NCBI GenBank assembly: GCA_016875195.1
Contig: VGRY01000025.1
Coordinates: 1-52,177 of the forward strand
Direction: 5' to 3'
DNA from: Deltaproteobacteria bacterium
Lineage (GTDB): Bacteria; Desulfobacterota; BSN033; UBA1163
DNA: 52,177 nucleotides
The notes under the pieces are model-generated. The model was not told where the DNA came from and did no database searches. It saw only the letters and a program-made list of their open reading frames with translations. The translations under genes and the position numbers were made by a program. This document shows, piece by piece, positions 42,547 to 51,684 of this stretch (position 1 is the first letter of the stretch; each line of letters begins with the position of its first letter).

Positions 42547-42593
42547 TCATCCCTCTAAAAAATTACTGATAAAAGCAGGAGGTATCCATCAAG

Positions 42594-44279
42594 ATGGCAG
42601 ACGAATCACAGAAAATCATTTACACCATGATGAGGGTGAGTAAGTACTACGATAAGAGGCCGGTTTTGAAAGATATCTCCATCTCTTATTTTTACGGCGC
42701 CAAGATTGGTGTCATCGGCGCCAATGGCTCCGGAAAGAGTTCATTACTTCGCATTTTTGCAGGAGAAGATAAAGAGTTCAATGGGCAGACGATCCTGTCA
42801 CCGGGTTATACTATTGGTTTTCTGGAACAGGAACCTAAGCTTGATGAGACCAAAACAGTACGGGAGATTGTAGAAGAAGGAGTTCAGGAAACGGTTGATC
42901 TATTAAATGAGTTCAACCGGATCAGTGAAAAGTTTTCAGAGCCCCTTTCAGAGGAGGAGATGAATCGGTTAATCGAGCGGCAGGGCGAGGTGCAGGAGAA
43001 ACTCGATGCACTCGACGCTTGGGATCTTGATTCACGTCTTGAGATGGCGATGGATGCCCTTCGTTGTCCTTCCGGAGAGACACCCGTAAAGGTCCTTTCA
43101 GGCGGAGAGAGAAGGCGTGTGGCGCTTTGTCGGCTTCTGCTTCGAAAGCCCGATATTTTACTCCTGGACGAGCCGACCAACCATCTCGATGCTGAAACCG
43201 TGGCATGGCTTGAACAACATTTGAAGCGGTATTCCGGGACGGTTATTGCTGTCACTCATGATCGCTACTTTTTAGACAATGTGGCGGGATGGATTCTGGA
43301 GCTTGACCGGGGAGAAGGCATTCCATGGAAAGGAAACTATTCATCTTGGCTTGAACAGAAGGAGAATCGTCTGAAGCAGGAGGAGAAGACAGAGAGCGAG
43401 CGTCAAAAAACACTGCAGCGGGAGCTCGATTGGATTCGGATGACGCCGAAAGGAAGGCATGCAAAATCGAAAGCCCGAATCGCTTCTTATGAAACCCTCC
43501 TTGGGAAAGAGAGCGAAATGGTGGCCAAAGAGCTGGAGATCTATATTCCTCCGGGCCCGCGGCTCGGTGAGGTCGTGGTTGAAAGCGGAAATCTCACCAA
43601 GTCCTACGGGGATAGAATTTTAATGGAGAATCTCTCCTTTTCTCTGCCTCCGGGCGGGATTGTGGGAATCATTGGCCCTAATGGCGCTGGAAAAACCACA
43701 CTCTTCCGATTGATTACGGATCAGGAGAAACCTGATGCCGGAACAATACGGATAGGAGAAACCGTAAAATTGGCTTACGTGGATCAGAGTCGAGACATCC
43801 TGGATCCGGAGCAGACCATCTGGGAGGTGATCTCAGAGAAGAAGGATACAATTCAACTTGGCAGCCGGCAGGTCAATTCTCGAGCCTATGTGGCCCGTTT
43901 CAATTTCTCAGGTACGGATCAGCAGAAGAAGGTAGGGATTCTTTCAGGAGGGGAACGAAACCGTGTCCATCTTGCACGGATGCTTAAAGAGGGAGCCAAT
44001 GTCCTTCTTCTGGACGAACCGACGAATGATCTCGATGTGGATACCCTGCGTGCTCTGGAGCAGGCCATTGAAAATTTTGGTGGCTCGGTGGTTGTGATCA
44101 GCCATGACCGCTGGTTCCTCGACCGGATCGCCACCCATATCCTGGCATTTGAGGGTGAAAGCGCCATCGTCTGGTTTGAGGGGAACTACTCTGAATATGA
44201 GGCCGACCGAAAGCGTCGCCTTGGAGCGACGGCAGACCAACCCCACCGGATTAAATATCGGCATCTGACAAGAAGTTAG
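42594..44279 (+). CDS. ettA: Energy-dependent translational throttle protein EttA (ABC-F)
   Basis: 561 aa, tandem ABC protein without membrane segments. First domain: Walker A IGANGSGKSSLL, signature VLSGGERRRVALCRLL, Walker B LLLLDEPTNHLD. A linker rich in charged residues follows (KQEEKTESERQKTLQREL). Second domain: GIIGPNGAGKTTLFRL, ILSGGERNRVHLARML and LLLDEPTNDLD. Length and linker match EttA (E. coli 555 aa). It binds the ribosomal E site and gates translation according to ATP/ADP ratio. Preceded by an AGGAGG ribosome site. Confidence 0.94.
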   Translation: MADESQKIIYTMMRVSKYYDKRPVLKDISISYFYGAKIGVIGANGSGKSSLLRIFAGEDKEFNGQTILSPGYTIGFLEQEPKLDETKTVREIVEEGVQETVDLLNEFNRISEKFSEPLSEEEMNRLIERQGEVQEKLDALDAWDLDSRLEMAMDALRCPSGETPVKVLSGGERRRVALCRLLLRKPDILLLDEPTNHLDAETVAWLEQHLKRYSGTVIAVTHDRYFLDNVAGWILELDRGEGIPWKGNYSSWLEQKENRLKQEEKTESERQKTLQRELDWIRMTPKGRHAKSKARIASYETLLGKESEMVAKELEIYIPPGPRLGEVVVESGNLTKSYGDRILMENLSFSLPPGGIVGIIGPNGAGKTTLFRLITDQEKPDAGTIRIGETVKLAYVDQSRDILDPEQTIWEVISEKKDTIQLGSRQVNSRAYVARFNFSGTDQQKKVGILSGGERNRVHLARMLKEGANVLLLDEPTNDLDVDTLRALEQAIENFGGSVVVISHDRWFLDRIATHILAFEGESAIVWFEGNYSEYEADRKRRLGATADQPHRIKYRHLTRS

Positions 44280-44412
44280 AAAACAAATTTTGGTGAAAGA
44301 TTATACAAAAAGGATAAATCCTGGAGGGTCTATCTTTTGAGATGCGTCTTGATATTTTTCCAGTTTCAGCAGAAGCAGATAGCATCTCACCTTCAATTGG
44401 AGAATAATAAAT

Positions 44413-45096
44413 TCAATTTGAAAATATCTCATCATATTCGCCCTTAAATCTTCTAATATCTGCTATGTATTTCAAATGCAAATCTGTGATTCCGGTCTGG
44501 GAAAAAGAATTTTTCCCCGCATAATAAGCTGATAATACCGAATTCCAGAGATCCGCCTCCGATCTGGATGTTCTTTTATAATAGTCAAACAAATCTTTAA
44601 GTACGTGGGTCGCTACAATGATATTCGTCACAGGATCAAAAGCAGCATGGGTGGAGACTTTTAATTTTAGCTTTGCGACATACTCTTCCCAGGTGATAGG
44701 GTGAACTTGCATCAGTCCCATCGCATTTTGTGATGAAAGAGCGTAAGGGGTAAAAACACTCTCTTTCTTCATGACAGCTAAGATCAAAGAGATGGGAAGA
44801 TCAAGATTATTTGACTGTCTGATAGTCACCTCAGCAATATCTATTCCCTGACTTAAACTGACCCCATGGCTTCTCAATATGGAGTAAATGTTTTCTTTTG
44901 TCTTATATTCACTGAAATTATCCCTTTGCAGGGAAAAGAGCCCGTTTGCCTTTCCGCTTTGAATGGCCCAAAGGCCCAAAGTTCCTAACAGGATGAGATA
45001 AAATACATTGGTAAAGAAAAACCTGACCATCCACTTTTTCCTCAATTGATCATAAGAAGATCTTAAAATGACCGGCGACCTTTCTTTTGTGCTCAT
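44413..45096 (-). CDS. Membrane-anchored lytic transglycosylase (SLT domain)
   Basis: 227 aa from ATG 45096, preceded by GGAGGG; the frame extends upstream but that part looks non-coding. One N-terminal membrane segment (FFFTNVFYLILLGTLGLWAI). The catalytic domain shows LILAVMKKESVFTPYALSSQ with catalytic E112, then AMGLMQVHPITWEEY, and a late LSAYYAGKNSF. Cleaves peptidoglycan in the periplasm. It is not part of a recognisable operon; a hairpin-rich element lies upstream. Confidence 0.9.
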   Translation of the reverse strand: MSTKERSPVILRSSYDQLRKKWMVRFFFTNVFYLILLGTLGLWAIQSGKANGLFSLQRDNFSEYKTKENIYSILRSHGVSLSQGIDIAEVTIRQSNNLDLPISLILAVMKKESVFTPYALSSQNAMGLMQVHPITWEEYVAKLKLKVSTHAAFDPVTNIIVATHVLKDLFDYYKRTSRSEADLWNSVLSAYYAGKNSFSQTGITDLHLKYIADIRRFKGEYDEIFSN

Positions 45097-45295
45097 AACG
45101 ATCCCTCCATTAAAATGAAATCCTACAGATAATTTCAGCAAGATACATGCCAATTGAGGTTTTGTCATGATTTTGTTCCCGCTCTATCGGGTTATTCGAA
45201 TTTATCGACGAGAAAAAATCAGAAGGGAAAAGTTTCTCTCTTTTTTCCTAATTTTTTTCCCACAACCCGGGGAGGCATTTTTTTGTCTTTAGTTC

Positions 45296-45513
45296 ACCCC
45301 GTTAGAGAGCCCCTCTGCTTGCCCCATGCGAAGCTTAGTCCATCGATTCATAAATTCGGTAACGAATTTATCTACTCAGGACTTAGTGCTGAGTGAGCAT
45401 TTGCTTTGCTTTTCAGCTTTAAGAATACGTGACCGTATTTGCGAATCGAAGCACTTAGCTTCTATCGGGGCGTGAGCTTTCCCGTTAGAAAGTTGAAAAC
45501 TTTCTAACGGGGT
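45296..45513. mobile_element. String-of-hairpins element with inverted ends ACCCCGTTAGARAG
   Basis: Ends ACCCCGTTAGAGAG (45296-45309) and its inverse CTTTCTAACGGGGT (45500-45513) match at 13 of 14 bases. Between them are several small perfect hairpins: AAATTCG-GTAA-CGAATTT, ACTCAG/CTGAGT, AATACG-TGAC-CGTATT, GAAGC/GCTTC, and a 14-bp stem CCCGTTAGAAAGTT with 3-nt loop (45481-45511). Could be a MITE or a structured RNA gene; no coding capacity. Confidence 0.55.
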
Positions 45514-45593
45514 TCACCATCAACAACAGAAAATCAGATACTGATGATTATTTAAGGACAATTTTCAATGGTGAGAAGGGGATGAATAGAGGG

Positions 45594-45623
45594 AAAAAAG
45601 GGAGGCTCACATCGGAGCCTCCC
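45594..45623 (-). terminator. Rho-independent terminator of the His-rich lipoprotein gene
   Basis: Perfect 9-bp stem GGGAGGCTC (45600-45608) / GAGCCTCCC (45615-45623), 6-nt loop, followed on the minus strand by TTTTTT (45599-45594). It lies 53 bp after the lipoprotein stop. Confidence 0.85.
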
Positions 45624-45676
45624 TTAGCAGGAAAGAACAGGATAAATTTGTAGGCTATTTTTCTTAGTCTTTTATC

Positions 45677-45898
45677 TTACCACTGATGATGAGGTCTGTG
45701 TCCTGGTCCTCGCCAGGTCCTATGATGATCGCCCCAGTGATGAGATCGAGAATGTCCATCATGACGATGATCATCGTAGTCATAACGGTAACCATGACTG
45801 TATCCATGGTCATAACCATACCCCCCATACCAGACGCATCCAGAAAGCATTAAGCCAACCAGAAATAGGCTTACGAGAAAAATCATTTTTTTATCCAT
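45677..45898 (-). CDS. Small His/Tyr/Gly-rich lipoprotein
   Basis: 73 aa. Signal peptide MDKKMIFLVSLFLVGLMLSG with a lipobox LSGC (C21), so it should be lipid-anchored. The mature part is almost entirely His, Tyr, Gly, Asp and Arg (WYGGYGYDHGYSHGYRYD, later HHWGDHHRTW), suggesting metal binding or a disordered surface protein. It has its own terminator. I recognise no known family beyond generic small lipoproteins. Confidence 0.75.
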   Translation of the reverse strand: MDKKMIFLVSLFLVGLMLSGCVWYGGYGYDHGYSHGYRYDYDDHRHDGHSRSHHWGDHHRTWRGPGHRPHHQW

Positions 45899-46032
45899 GT
45901 GATCACCTCCATTCTGCTTTCTTTATTCATTTAAACGGGGATATCCACCTGTTTTATTCAAATCGAAAAGAAAAAAAACAGGTACCACATGACATTCTGA
46001 ATCTTGCCTAAAGATTCCTAGTGTATTCCTTT

Positions 46033-48603
46033 TCAAATGTGGGCAGGCTGGTCTGCCTTTCGGGGATGAAAGGTGATGGTAAACGTGGCTCCTCCGGAGG
46101 CCGCACACCCTTTGGTATCCTTTACATGAGGGCATCTGGCAATATCTCCAGGGCAGAGGTCTCTTTCCGTTGGGATATGAATACACCGCTTACTTTTCAT
46201 GGAGAGGTCAAAACCAAATCGTTGACTGTAGACCTTCATCCGGAGGAGATCTAATCCTTTTCCACCGGCACCAAAATCGTAGGGTTTCTTCGAGGCATAG
46301 AGTTCTGTGTCTTTTGTATGAAAGAGTCCATCGAAGATATAAGCCTGATTTTCTTCTGTAATGCCGACGCCTTCATCAGCAATATGAAGCATGATTTTAT
46401 CATTCTTCTGTTCAATCCCCAGGCGAATGGTTCCCCCGTCCGGGGTATTTTCCACGGCATTCCTGAGGAGACCCTCCAGAACATTTTGAAGAATAAGAGG
46501 ATCCATTAGCACAAAGAGATGATGCTGGCCTTCCACCAGAAATCGGATCTTTCGGTCGCGCGATAAATGTTTGACCTTTTCGAGCGTATCGAGCAGAAAC
46601 GGATAGAGGCGGATGGATTCGAAGATCTTAGCATTTCCAGTCTGATATTGATTGAACCACGCCTTGAGTGTATCGAAGTGTGCCCGGATGGCTGGCGGGA
46701 TGTCTGGAAAATCCTCGATTCGTTGCGAGAGCCTTTCGAGATTGTCGAGAAGGACACCTGCTTCAAGCTCCTGTGAGATTCTGAAGATTTCATCCGTTTC
46801 TCTCGATATATCAGACAATCTTGAAAGGTTTCGTTCCAGCATGTCGATGATCTTCGGGATAGTTTCGTCCGTGGGTAGACTATTCAGCTTCTGTTTCAGG
46901 AGCCGAATATTACCCTGGATCACAGAGAGCGGTGTTCTCAGTTCATGGGAGATATGATGGACCGCCTTTGTCTTTGCCCGGTTCAGATGCTCAAGCTCCT
47001 GGTGGGATTTTAGCAGCGACTCATGGGCCCGGATGCGTTCGGTCACATCTTCATGGGTCACAATGTATTCGCCCGTAGCGAGTCGGACCGGGATATAATG
47101 GATGATCTTTTGCGTTCCATCCTTACAGGTGGTGGGAAGCGTTCTTGGGACTTTTTCTCCCGGGCTTGTGCTTCTCAGATAACCGATCCAGGTCGAAATC
47201 AATTCTTTCCTCAATTTCGAATCCGGAAATGCCTTTCTGAACCATTCCCTGCTATTGGGTACTTCGTTTAACTCATAACCAAATAACTCCCTGAACTTGG
47301 GGTTGATGTATTGAAAGACGCCTTCCCTGTCAATCATGATGATTCCGAAAGGTGCACTTTCCGAGAGGATTTGAAATCGGTTTCGCTCATTCCGTAAGAC
47401 TTCTTCGGCTGCTTTTCGTGCTGAAATATCCCTTAAATAAACGAGATAGACATGGTTTCCACGATAGACAATGCTGGTTGCAGAGACTTCGATAAAGACA
47501 ACCTTGCCATCCCTTGTTATGCCTTTGAACTCATATCGGGAAGGAACGGGTTCTCCTCGCTGCCTTTTCTGGCTAATCGTCATGACTCTGTCTTGATCCT
47601 CTGGATGGACCACAAGAGAGATAGGCTTCCCGATGATCTCCTCTGGCTTGCCATAGCCAAAGATCTCCACATACCTTTTGTTGACATACTGGAGCTGGTC
47701 ACCCTGGATGATAGCGACGCCATCGTTGGAATGTTCGATGGCTGTCCGGTAACGCTCTTCGCTTTCAGCGAAGGCTTCCTCGGCCATTTTCCGGTGAGTG
47801 ATATCCATCATGGTGCCTTCGTAGTACCGAGGCTTGTCCTGAGTATCTCTGACCAGCCTCACGTTGGTTGAGATCCAATGAAGGCTCCCATCCTTGCGGA
47901 CCATTTTGGCTTCGTAGTTCTGAACGGCGCCCTCCTGAAAGAGAAGCTGGATTAAACGTTGGTGATCCTCCGGATTGACATACAGGGAGCGTATATCCTT
48001 TATGGTTTGGATCAGGTCTTGAGGTGAATCATACCCATGGATTTGGGCCAGGGATGGGTTGGCGCTGACCAAGTTTCCAGCCGGATCTATCTGAAAAATC
48101 CCTTCGATGGCATTCTCGTAGATCTTCTTATACTGTTCCTCAGTCTGTTTTAATATCGTTTGAAGTCGTTTACGTTCGGTAATATCCCGGACGTAAATGG
48201 CAATTCTTTGGACCTCGGGTCCATTCCCCAGGACAGGGTAGAACCAATTTTCGAACACCTTTTCTTCAAGCTTTCCCTCGAATCGCACCAGCTTCCTTGT
48301 CTCGAGGACGGTTTTAACCTTTTCTTTACCGCTTTTGATACGATCCCCGGGAATCAAGTCATAGATGGAGGCGCCGGAGAGGGTTTCCAGAGGGACCCCA
48401 TAAAGATGGGCCGCATTTTTGTTGGCGGCGAGGATCATTCCTTCCCGATCGATAAGGATCACGACTTCTTCGGTGGCATTCAGGAGATCAAGGAATATTT
48501 GTTCTTTTAGTTTCTGTGTTTCCTCGCAATGCTCAAGTTCTGTGACCCTGCGGCGGAGCGCTTCGACTTCTTTGAGGAGTTCTGTTTCACTCATAACACC
48601 CAT
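46033..48603 (-). CDS. Soluble multi-PAS sensor histidine kinase with C-terminal Cys motif
   Basis: 856 aa, no membrane segments. A short coiled coil (1-35) precedes four PAS domains (about 32-145, 150-275, 278-400, 403-525). HisKA has the phospho-acceptor H553 in HHISHELRTPLSV. The ATPase domain has N box LLRNAVENTPDGG (712-724), G1 DEGVGI and G2 GAGGKGLDLL. A segment of about 30 residues with C807, C817, C824 and C833 (RCIHIP, LCPGDIARC, KGCAASGG) is inserted before the last beta strand. Cytoplasmic location and PAS domains suggest redox or small-molecule sensing. No response regulator is adjacent. Confidence 0.93.
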   Translation of the reverse strand: MGVMSETELLKEVEALRRRVTELEHCEETQKLKEQIFLDLLNATEEVVILIDREGMILAANKNAAHLYGVPLETLSGASIYDLIPGDRIKSGKEKVKTVLETRKLVRFEGKLEEKVFENWFYPVLGNGPEVQRIAIYVRDITERKRLQTILKQTEEQYKKIYENAIEGIFQIDPAGNLVSANPSLAQIHGYDSPQDLIQTIKDIRSLYVNPEDHQRLIQLLFQEGAVQNYEAKMVRKDGSLHWISTNVRLVRDTQDKPRYYEGTMMDITHRKMAEEAFAESEERYRTAIEHSNDGVAIIQGDQLQYVNKRYVEIFGYGKPEEIIGKPISLVVHPEDQDRVMTISQKRQRGEPVPSRYEFKGITRDGKVVFIEVSATSIVYRGNHVYLVYLRDISARKAAEEVLRNERNRFQILSESAPFGIIMIDREGVFQYINPKFRELFGYELNEVPNSREWFRKAFPDSKLRKELISTWIGYLRSTSPGEKVPRTLPTTCKDGTQKIIHYIPVRLATGEYIVTHEDVTERIRAHESLLKSHQELEHLNRAKTKAVHHISHELRTPLSVIQGNIRLLKQKLNSLPTDETIPKIIDMLERNLSRLSDISRETDEIFRISQELEAGVLLDNLERLSQRIEDFPDIPPAIRAHFDTLKAWFNQYQTGNAKIFESIRLYPFLLDTLEKVKHLSRDRKIRFLVEGQHHLFVLMDPLILQNVLEGLLRNAVENTPDGGTIRLGIEQKNDKIMLHIADEGVGITEENQAYIFDGLFHTKDTELYASKKPYDFGAGGKGLDLLRMKVYSQRFGFDLSMKSKRCIHIPTERDLCPGDIARCPHVKDTKGCAASGGATFTITFHPRKADQPAHI

Positions 48604-48657
48604 CTTGGACCCTCAGGTTTAGTGAATATATCATTGTTATAGAGTTTCTTCAATTGG

Positions 48658-49788
48658 CTAAATTAAAGCGAGGCTATCAGTAATGGCAAGGCCGGTTGGA
48701 GTGGGGTGGAGGCGGCCATCCTGAATGGAGATGAGACCTTCTTCCTCTAATTTTTCCAAGATGTTCTGCTTTGCGCAGAGAAGATCCAAGCCGTACCGGA
48801 CTTTAAAGTCTTGGAGCGAGATTCCTTTTTTCGTTCGCAAGCCGAGATAGAGTGCTTCCAGTTGGAACTGTTCCTTGGTCAGACTCTCTGTTTCCAGGAC
48901 AGGAGGATTTCCAGCATGGACCGAAGCGAGGTACTGATCGAGGGAGCGATGGTTCCACCACCGTTGATTTCCCTGGAAGGAATGGGCTGCAGGGCCCAGA
49001 CCGAGATAAGGGGAATGGTCCCAGTATTTTTGATTGTGTCGTGAGGAGTATTCCATTCCTCTTGCAAAGTTCGATACCTCGTAATGAATATATCCGGCAT
49101 GCTCAAGGAATTGAGATGTCTTCATAAAAAATTCGTACTGCAATTCTTCTCCAGGGACAGAAAATTCCCCTGCCTGGAACCTTCTTCCTAATGGTGTTTT
49201 CGGTTCGAACGTTAATTGATAACAGGAGAGATGCTCTGGTGAAAAGGCAACGGCCTGCTTTAGTGTGTCAAACCATGAGGCCATATCCTGACCAGGGATA
49301 CCATAGATCAAATCGAGCCCAATGTTATGAAACCCAGCTTTCCTTGAAGCCTCGATAGCTGAAATAGCTTGCCTGACAGAATGCCTTCTTCCTAAAAAGT
49401 CGAGAACTTTCTCGTCAAAAGACTGAATTCCGATATTGATTCGGTTGAATCCAATCTCGAGGATCGATTCAAGAAGAGATTGGTTAAGATCAGCCGGATT
49501 TGCCTCAAGGGTAATTTCGGCGTTCGATATCAGATGGAAGTTCTTCCTTCCATTCATCAAGATGTCTTCTAATTGCTTAGGGCTGAGAAGCGATGGGGTT
49601 CCACCGCCGAGATAGACCGTATCAAAAGGATCGAACCGGTGGCCATACCTCTCCATCTCCTTGAAAAGAGCATCCAGAAAATCAGGGATGGAAGGAATAG
49701 AGGTGGACGAATAGAAATCACAATAAGGACATTTGCTCAGACAAAAGGGAATATGGATGTAAAGACCAGAGTTTTTTGCAGAGTCCAT
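48658..49788 (-). CDS. hemW: HemW-like radical SAM protein (coproporphyrinogen III oxidase-like)
   Basis: 376 aa. Radical SAM motif CLSKCPYCDFYS (C16, C20, C23); GGGTPSLLS for SAM binding; the HemW-typical SRHNQKYWDHSPYLGLGPAAHSF. HemW lacks real oxidase activity and acts as a haem chaperone. The usual genomic partner is lepA, which lies just upstream here, so synteny supports the call. Confidence 0.93.
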   Translation of the reverse strand: MDSAKNSGLYIHIPFCLSKCPYCDFYSSTSIPSIPDFLDALFKEMERYGHRFDPFDTVYLGGGTPSLLSPKQLEDILMNGRKNFHLISNAEITLEANPADLNQSLLESILEIGFNRINIGIQSFDEKVLDFLGRRHSVRQAISAIEASRKAGFHNIGLDLIYGIPGQDMASWFDTLKQAVAFSPEHLSCYQLTFEPKTPLGRRFQAGEFSVPGEELQYEFFMKTSQFLEHAGYIHYEVSNFARGMEYSSRHNQKYWDHSPYLGLGPAAHSFQGNQRWWNHRSLDQYLASVHAGNPPVLETESLTKEQFQLEALYLGLRTKKGISLQDFKVRYGLDLLCAKQNILEKLEEEGLISIQDGRLHPTPTGLAITDSLALI

Positions 49789-49802
49789 ATTTAAATCAGA
49801 TT

Positions 49803-49880
49803 AAGGTTGAGGCTGAGGTTAAGGTTAAGGGTGAGGTTGAGAAGAATAGAGGTCCTAACCTAAGCCTTAACCTCGACCTT
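49803..49880. repeat. Short inverted arrays of 6-bp units (gene-less)
   Basis: Left array, exact 6-bp register from 49803: AAGGTT, GAGGCT, GAGGTT, AAGGTT, AAGGGT, GAGGTT. Right array on the minus strand from 49880: AAGGTC, GAGGTT, AAGGCT, TAGGTT. The arrays face each other between lepA and hemW. Same architecture as 2265-2733 but with a 6-bp unit and no gene. Confidence 0.85.
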
Positions 49881-49884
49881 CTTT

Positions 49885-51684
49885 TTAGTTATCCGTGTCC
49901 GATTTCAATACGGCAAGAAAGGCGCTCTGGGGGATGGAAACCGATCCGATAGTCTTCATCCTCTTTTTACCTTTTTTCTGTTTCTCGAGAAGCTTCCGCT
50001 TACGCGTGATATCGCCGCCGTAGCACTTTGCTGTCACATCCTTGCGGAAAGGAGAGATCGTGGTGCGGGCTATGATCTCCCCTCCAATGGCGCCCTGAAT
50101 TGCTATTTTATACATCTGCCTGGGAATTTCTTCCTTCAATCGTTCACAGGCCCTGAGGGCTCGGGGACGGGCTTGATCGCGATTGACAATCTGCGACAGG
50201 GCATCCACTTTTTCTCCGTTGACCAGGATATCCACTAAGACCAGATTGCTTTCCCTGTAATCCAGAACCTCGTAATCAAAAGAACCGTATCCCTGGGTGA
50301 TCGATTTGAAACGATCATAAAAATCATAGATCACCTCGGCCAGAGGCATCTCGTAGATCAACTCCACACGGCCCGGGCCCAGATAGTTGAGCTTTGATTT
50401 CTCGCCCCGCTTCTCCATGCAGAGTTTTATGACAGCGCCCAGATATCTTTCCGGCATGAGCAGAGTAGCACGAATATAGGGTTCTTCTCCTTTTTCAATG
50501 GAGATGGGATCCGGATAATAAGCAGGATTATCTACAAAAGGGGTGGATCCGTCCTTCAATGTAAACCGGTAACGGACGCTCGGAACAGAGAGGATGATGG
50601 AAAGATCATATTCCCGCTCCACCCGTTCCTGGACAATTTCGAGATGAAGGAGACCGAGAAATCCACACCGGAATCCCTGCCCCAGAGCAATGGATGAATC
50701 TTTCTGATAGACGAAAGCCGCATCATTTAACTTATATTTTTCAAGGGCAACGGCCAGGTCTTCATAGTCTTCGGGAGCGATAGGATAGATGGAGGAGAAA
50801 ACAACGGGTTTGAACTCTTTAAAGCCGGACAGGGGCTTTTCACAGGGGCGCTCATCGAATGTAATCGTATCGCCGATATGAACATCCGATACGGTCTTCA
50901 CGCCTGCAAAAATATAACCCACCTCTCCAGCGGAGAGGCTCTCCCGCTTTTCTCTGCTGAGAAGGAACCGTCCCACCTCCTCCACCTTATAAGTTGCCTG
51001 ATTGGACATGAAACGAACCAAATCTCCAGGTTTGACGGTCCCATCAAAGACCCGGCAATGGATGACTGTTCCACGAAAAGGATCATACTGGGCATCGAAG
51101 ATCAAAGCGGCTAACGGTCCCTCAGGGTCTCCTTTTGGAGGGGGGATTCGATGGACAATAGCTTCCAGAATCTCTTCGATTCCGATTCCTTCCTTGGCGG
51201 AACATTTTAAAGCCCCGAATGGGTCAAGCCCCAATTCCGAATCAATCTGATCGAGCACACGGTCCACATCCGCTGTGGGGAGATCAATCTTATTGATGAC
51301 CGGGATGATCTCAAGATTGTTTTCCATGGCGAGATAGAGATTGGCGATGGTTTGTGCCTGAACCCCTTGCGCTGCATCAATCAGAAGGAGCACTCCTTCG
51401 CAGGAGGCAAGGGAACGAGAGACCTCGTATGAGAAATCCACATGGCCTGGCGTGTCGATCAGATTGAGGACATACTCTTCTCCGTCACTGGCGTGATAGG
51501 GTAGGGTGATGGCCTGGCTTTTGATCGTGATGCCCCGCTCGCGTTCGATGTCCATGCTATCCAGGATCTGGTCTTTGAATTTTCGTTCTTCAATGACTCC
51601 GGCATATTGAATGAGGCGGTCTGCCAGTGTTGATTTTCCGTGATCAATATGTGCGATGATGCTGAAATTTCGTATGTGTTTCAT
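49885..51684 (-). CDS. lepA: Elongation factor 4 (LepA), back-translocating GTPase
   Basis: 599 aa, typical LepA length. G motifs: AHIDHGKSTLADR, DTPGHVDFSYEV and NKIDLP. The LepA-specific C-terminal domain holds RKRKLLEKQKKGKKRMK and IPQSAFLAVLK. It binds stalled ribosomes and affects translation fidelity and 30S maturation. Preceding leader has TATAAT on the minus strand (about 51766-51771) but no clear -35. Confidence 0.97.
   Translation of the reverse strand: MKHIRNFSIIAHIDHGKSTLADRLIQYAGVIEERKFKDQILDSMDIERERGITIKSQAITLPYHASDGEEYVLNLIDTPGHVDFSYEVSRSLASCEGVLLLIDAAQGVQAQTIANLYLAMENNLEIIPVINKIDLPTADVDRVLDQIDSELGLDPFGALKCSAKEGIGIEEILEAIVHRIPPPKGDPEGPLAALIFDAQYDPFRGTVIHCRVFDGTVKPGDLVRFMSNQATYKVEEVGRFLLSREKRESLSAGEVGYIFAGVKTVSDVHIGDTITFDERPCEKPLSGFKEFKPVVFSSIYPIAPEDYEDLAVALEKYKLNDAAFVYQKDSSIALGQGFRCGFLGLLHLEIVQERVEREYDLSIILSVPSVRYRFTLKDGSTPFVDNPAYYPDPISIEKGEEPYIRATLLMPERYLGAVIKLCMEKRGEKSKLNYLGPGRVELIYEMPLAEVIYDFYDRFKSITQGYGSFDYEVLDYRESNLVLVDILVNGEKVDALSQIVNRDQARPRALRACERLKEEIPRQMYKIAIQGAIGGEIIARTTISPFRKDVTAKCYGGDITRKRKLLEKQKKGKKRMKTIGSVSIPQSAFLAVLKSDTDN

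Larger units (their letters stand above)
45097..45676. other. Non-coding stretch upstream of the lytic transglycosylase
   Basis: No gene supported. It includes the hairpin-string element 45296-45513 and the minus-strand terminator 45594-45623. An open frame on the plus strand (45154-45396) runs through the hairpins and has no family features. Confidence 0.6.

Noticed and set aside
45154..45396. 80-codon plus-strand open frame through the hairpin element
   Set aside because: Runs across inverted repeats, no ribosome site, no family features; explained better by non-coding repeat DNA.
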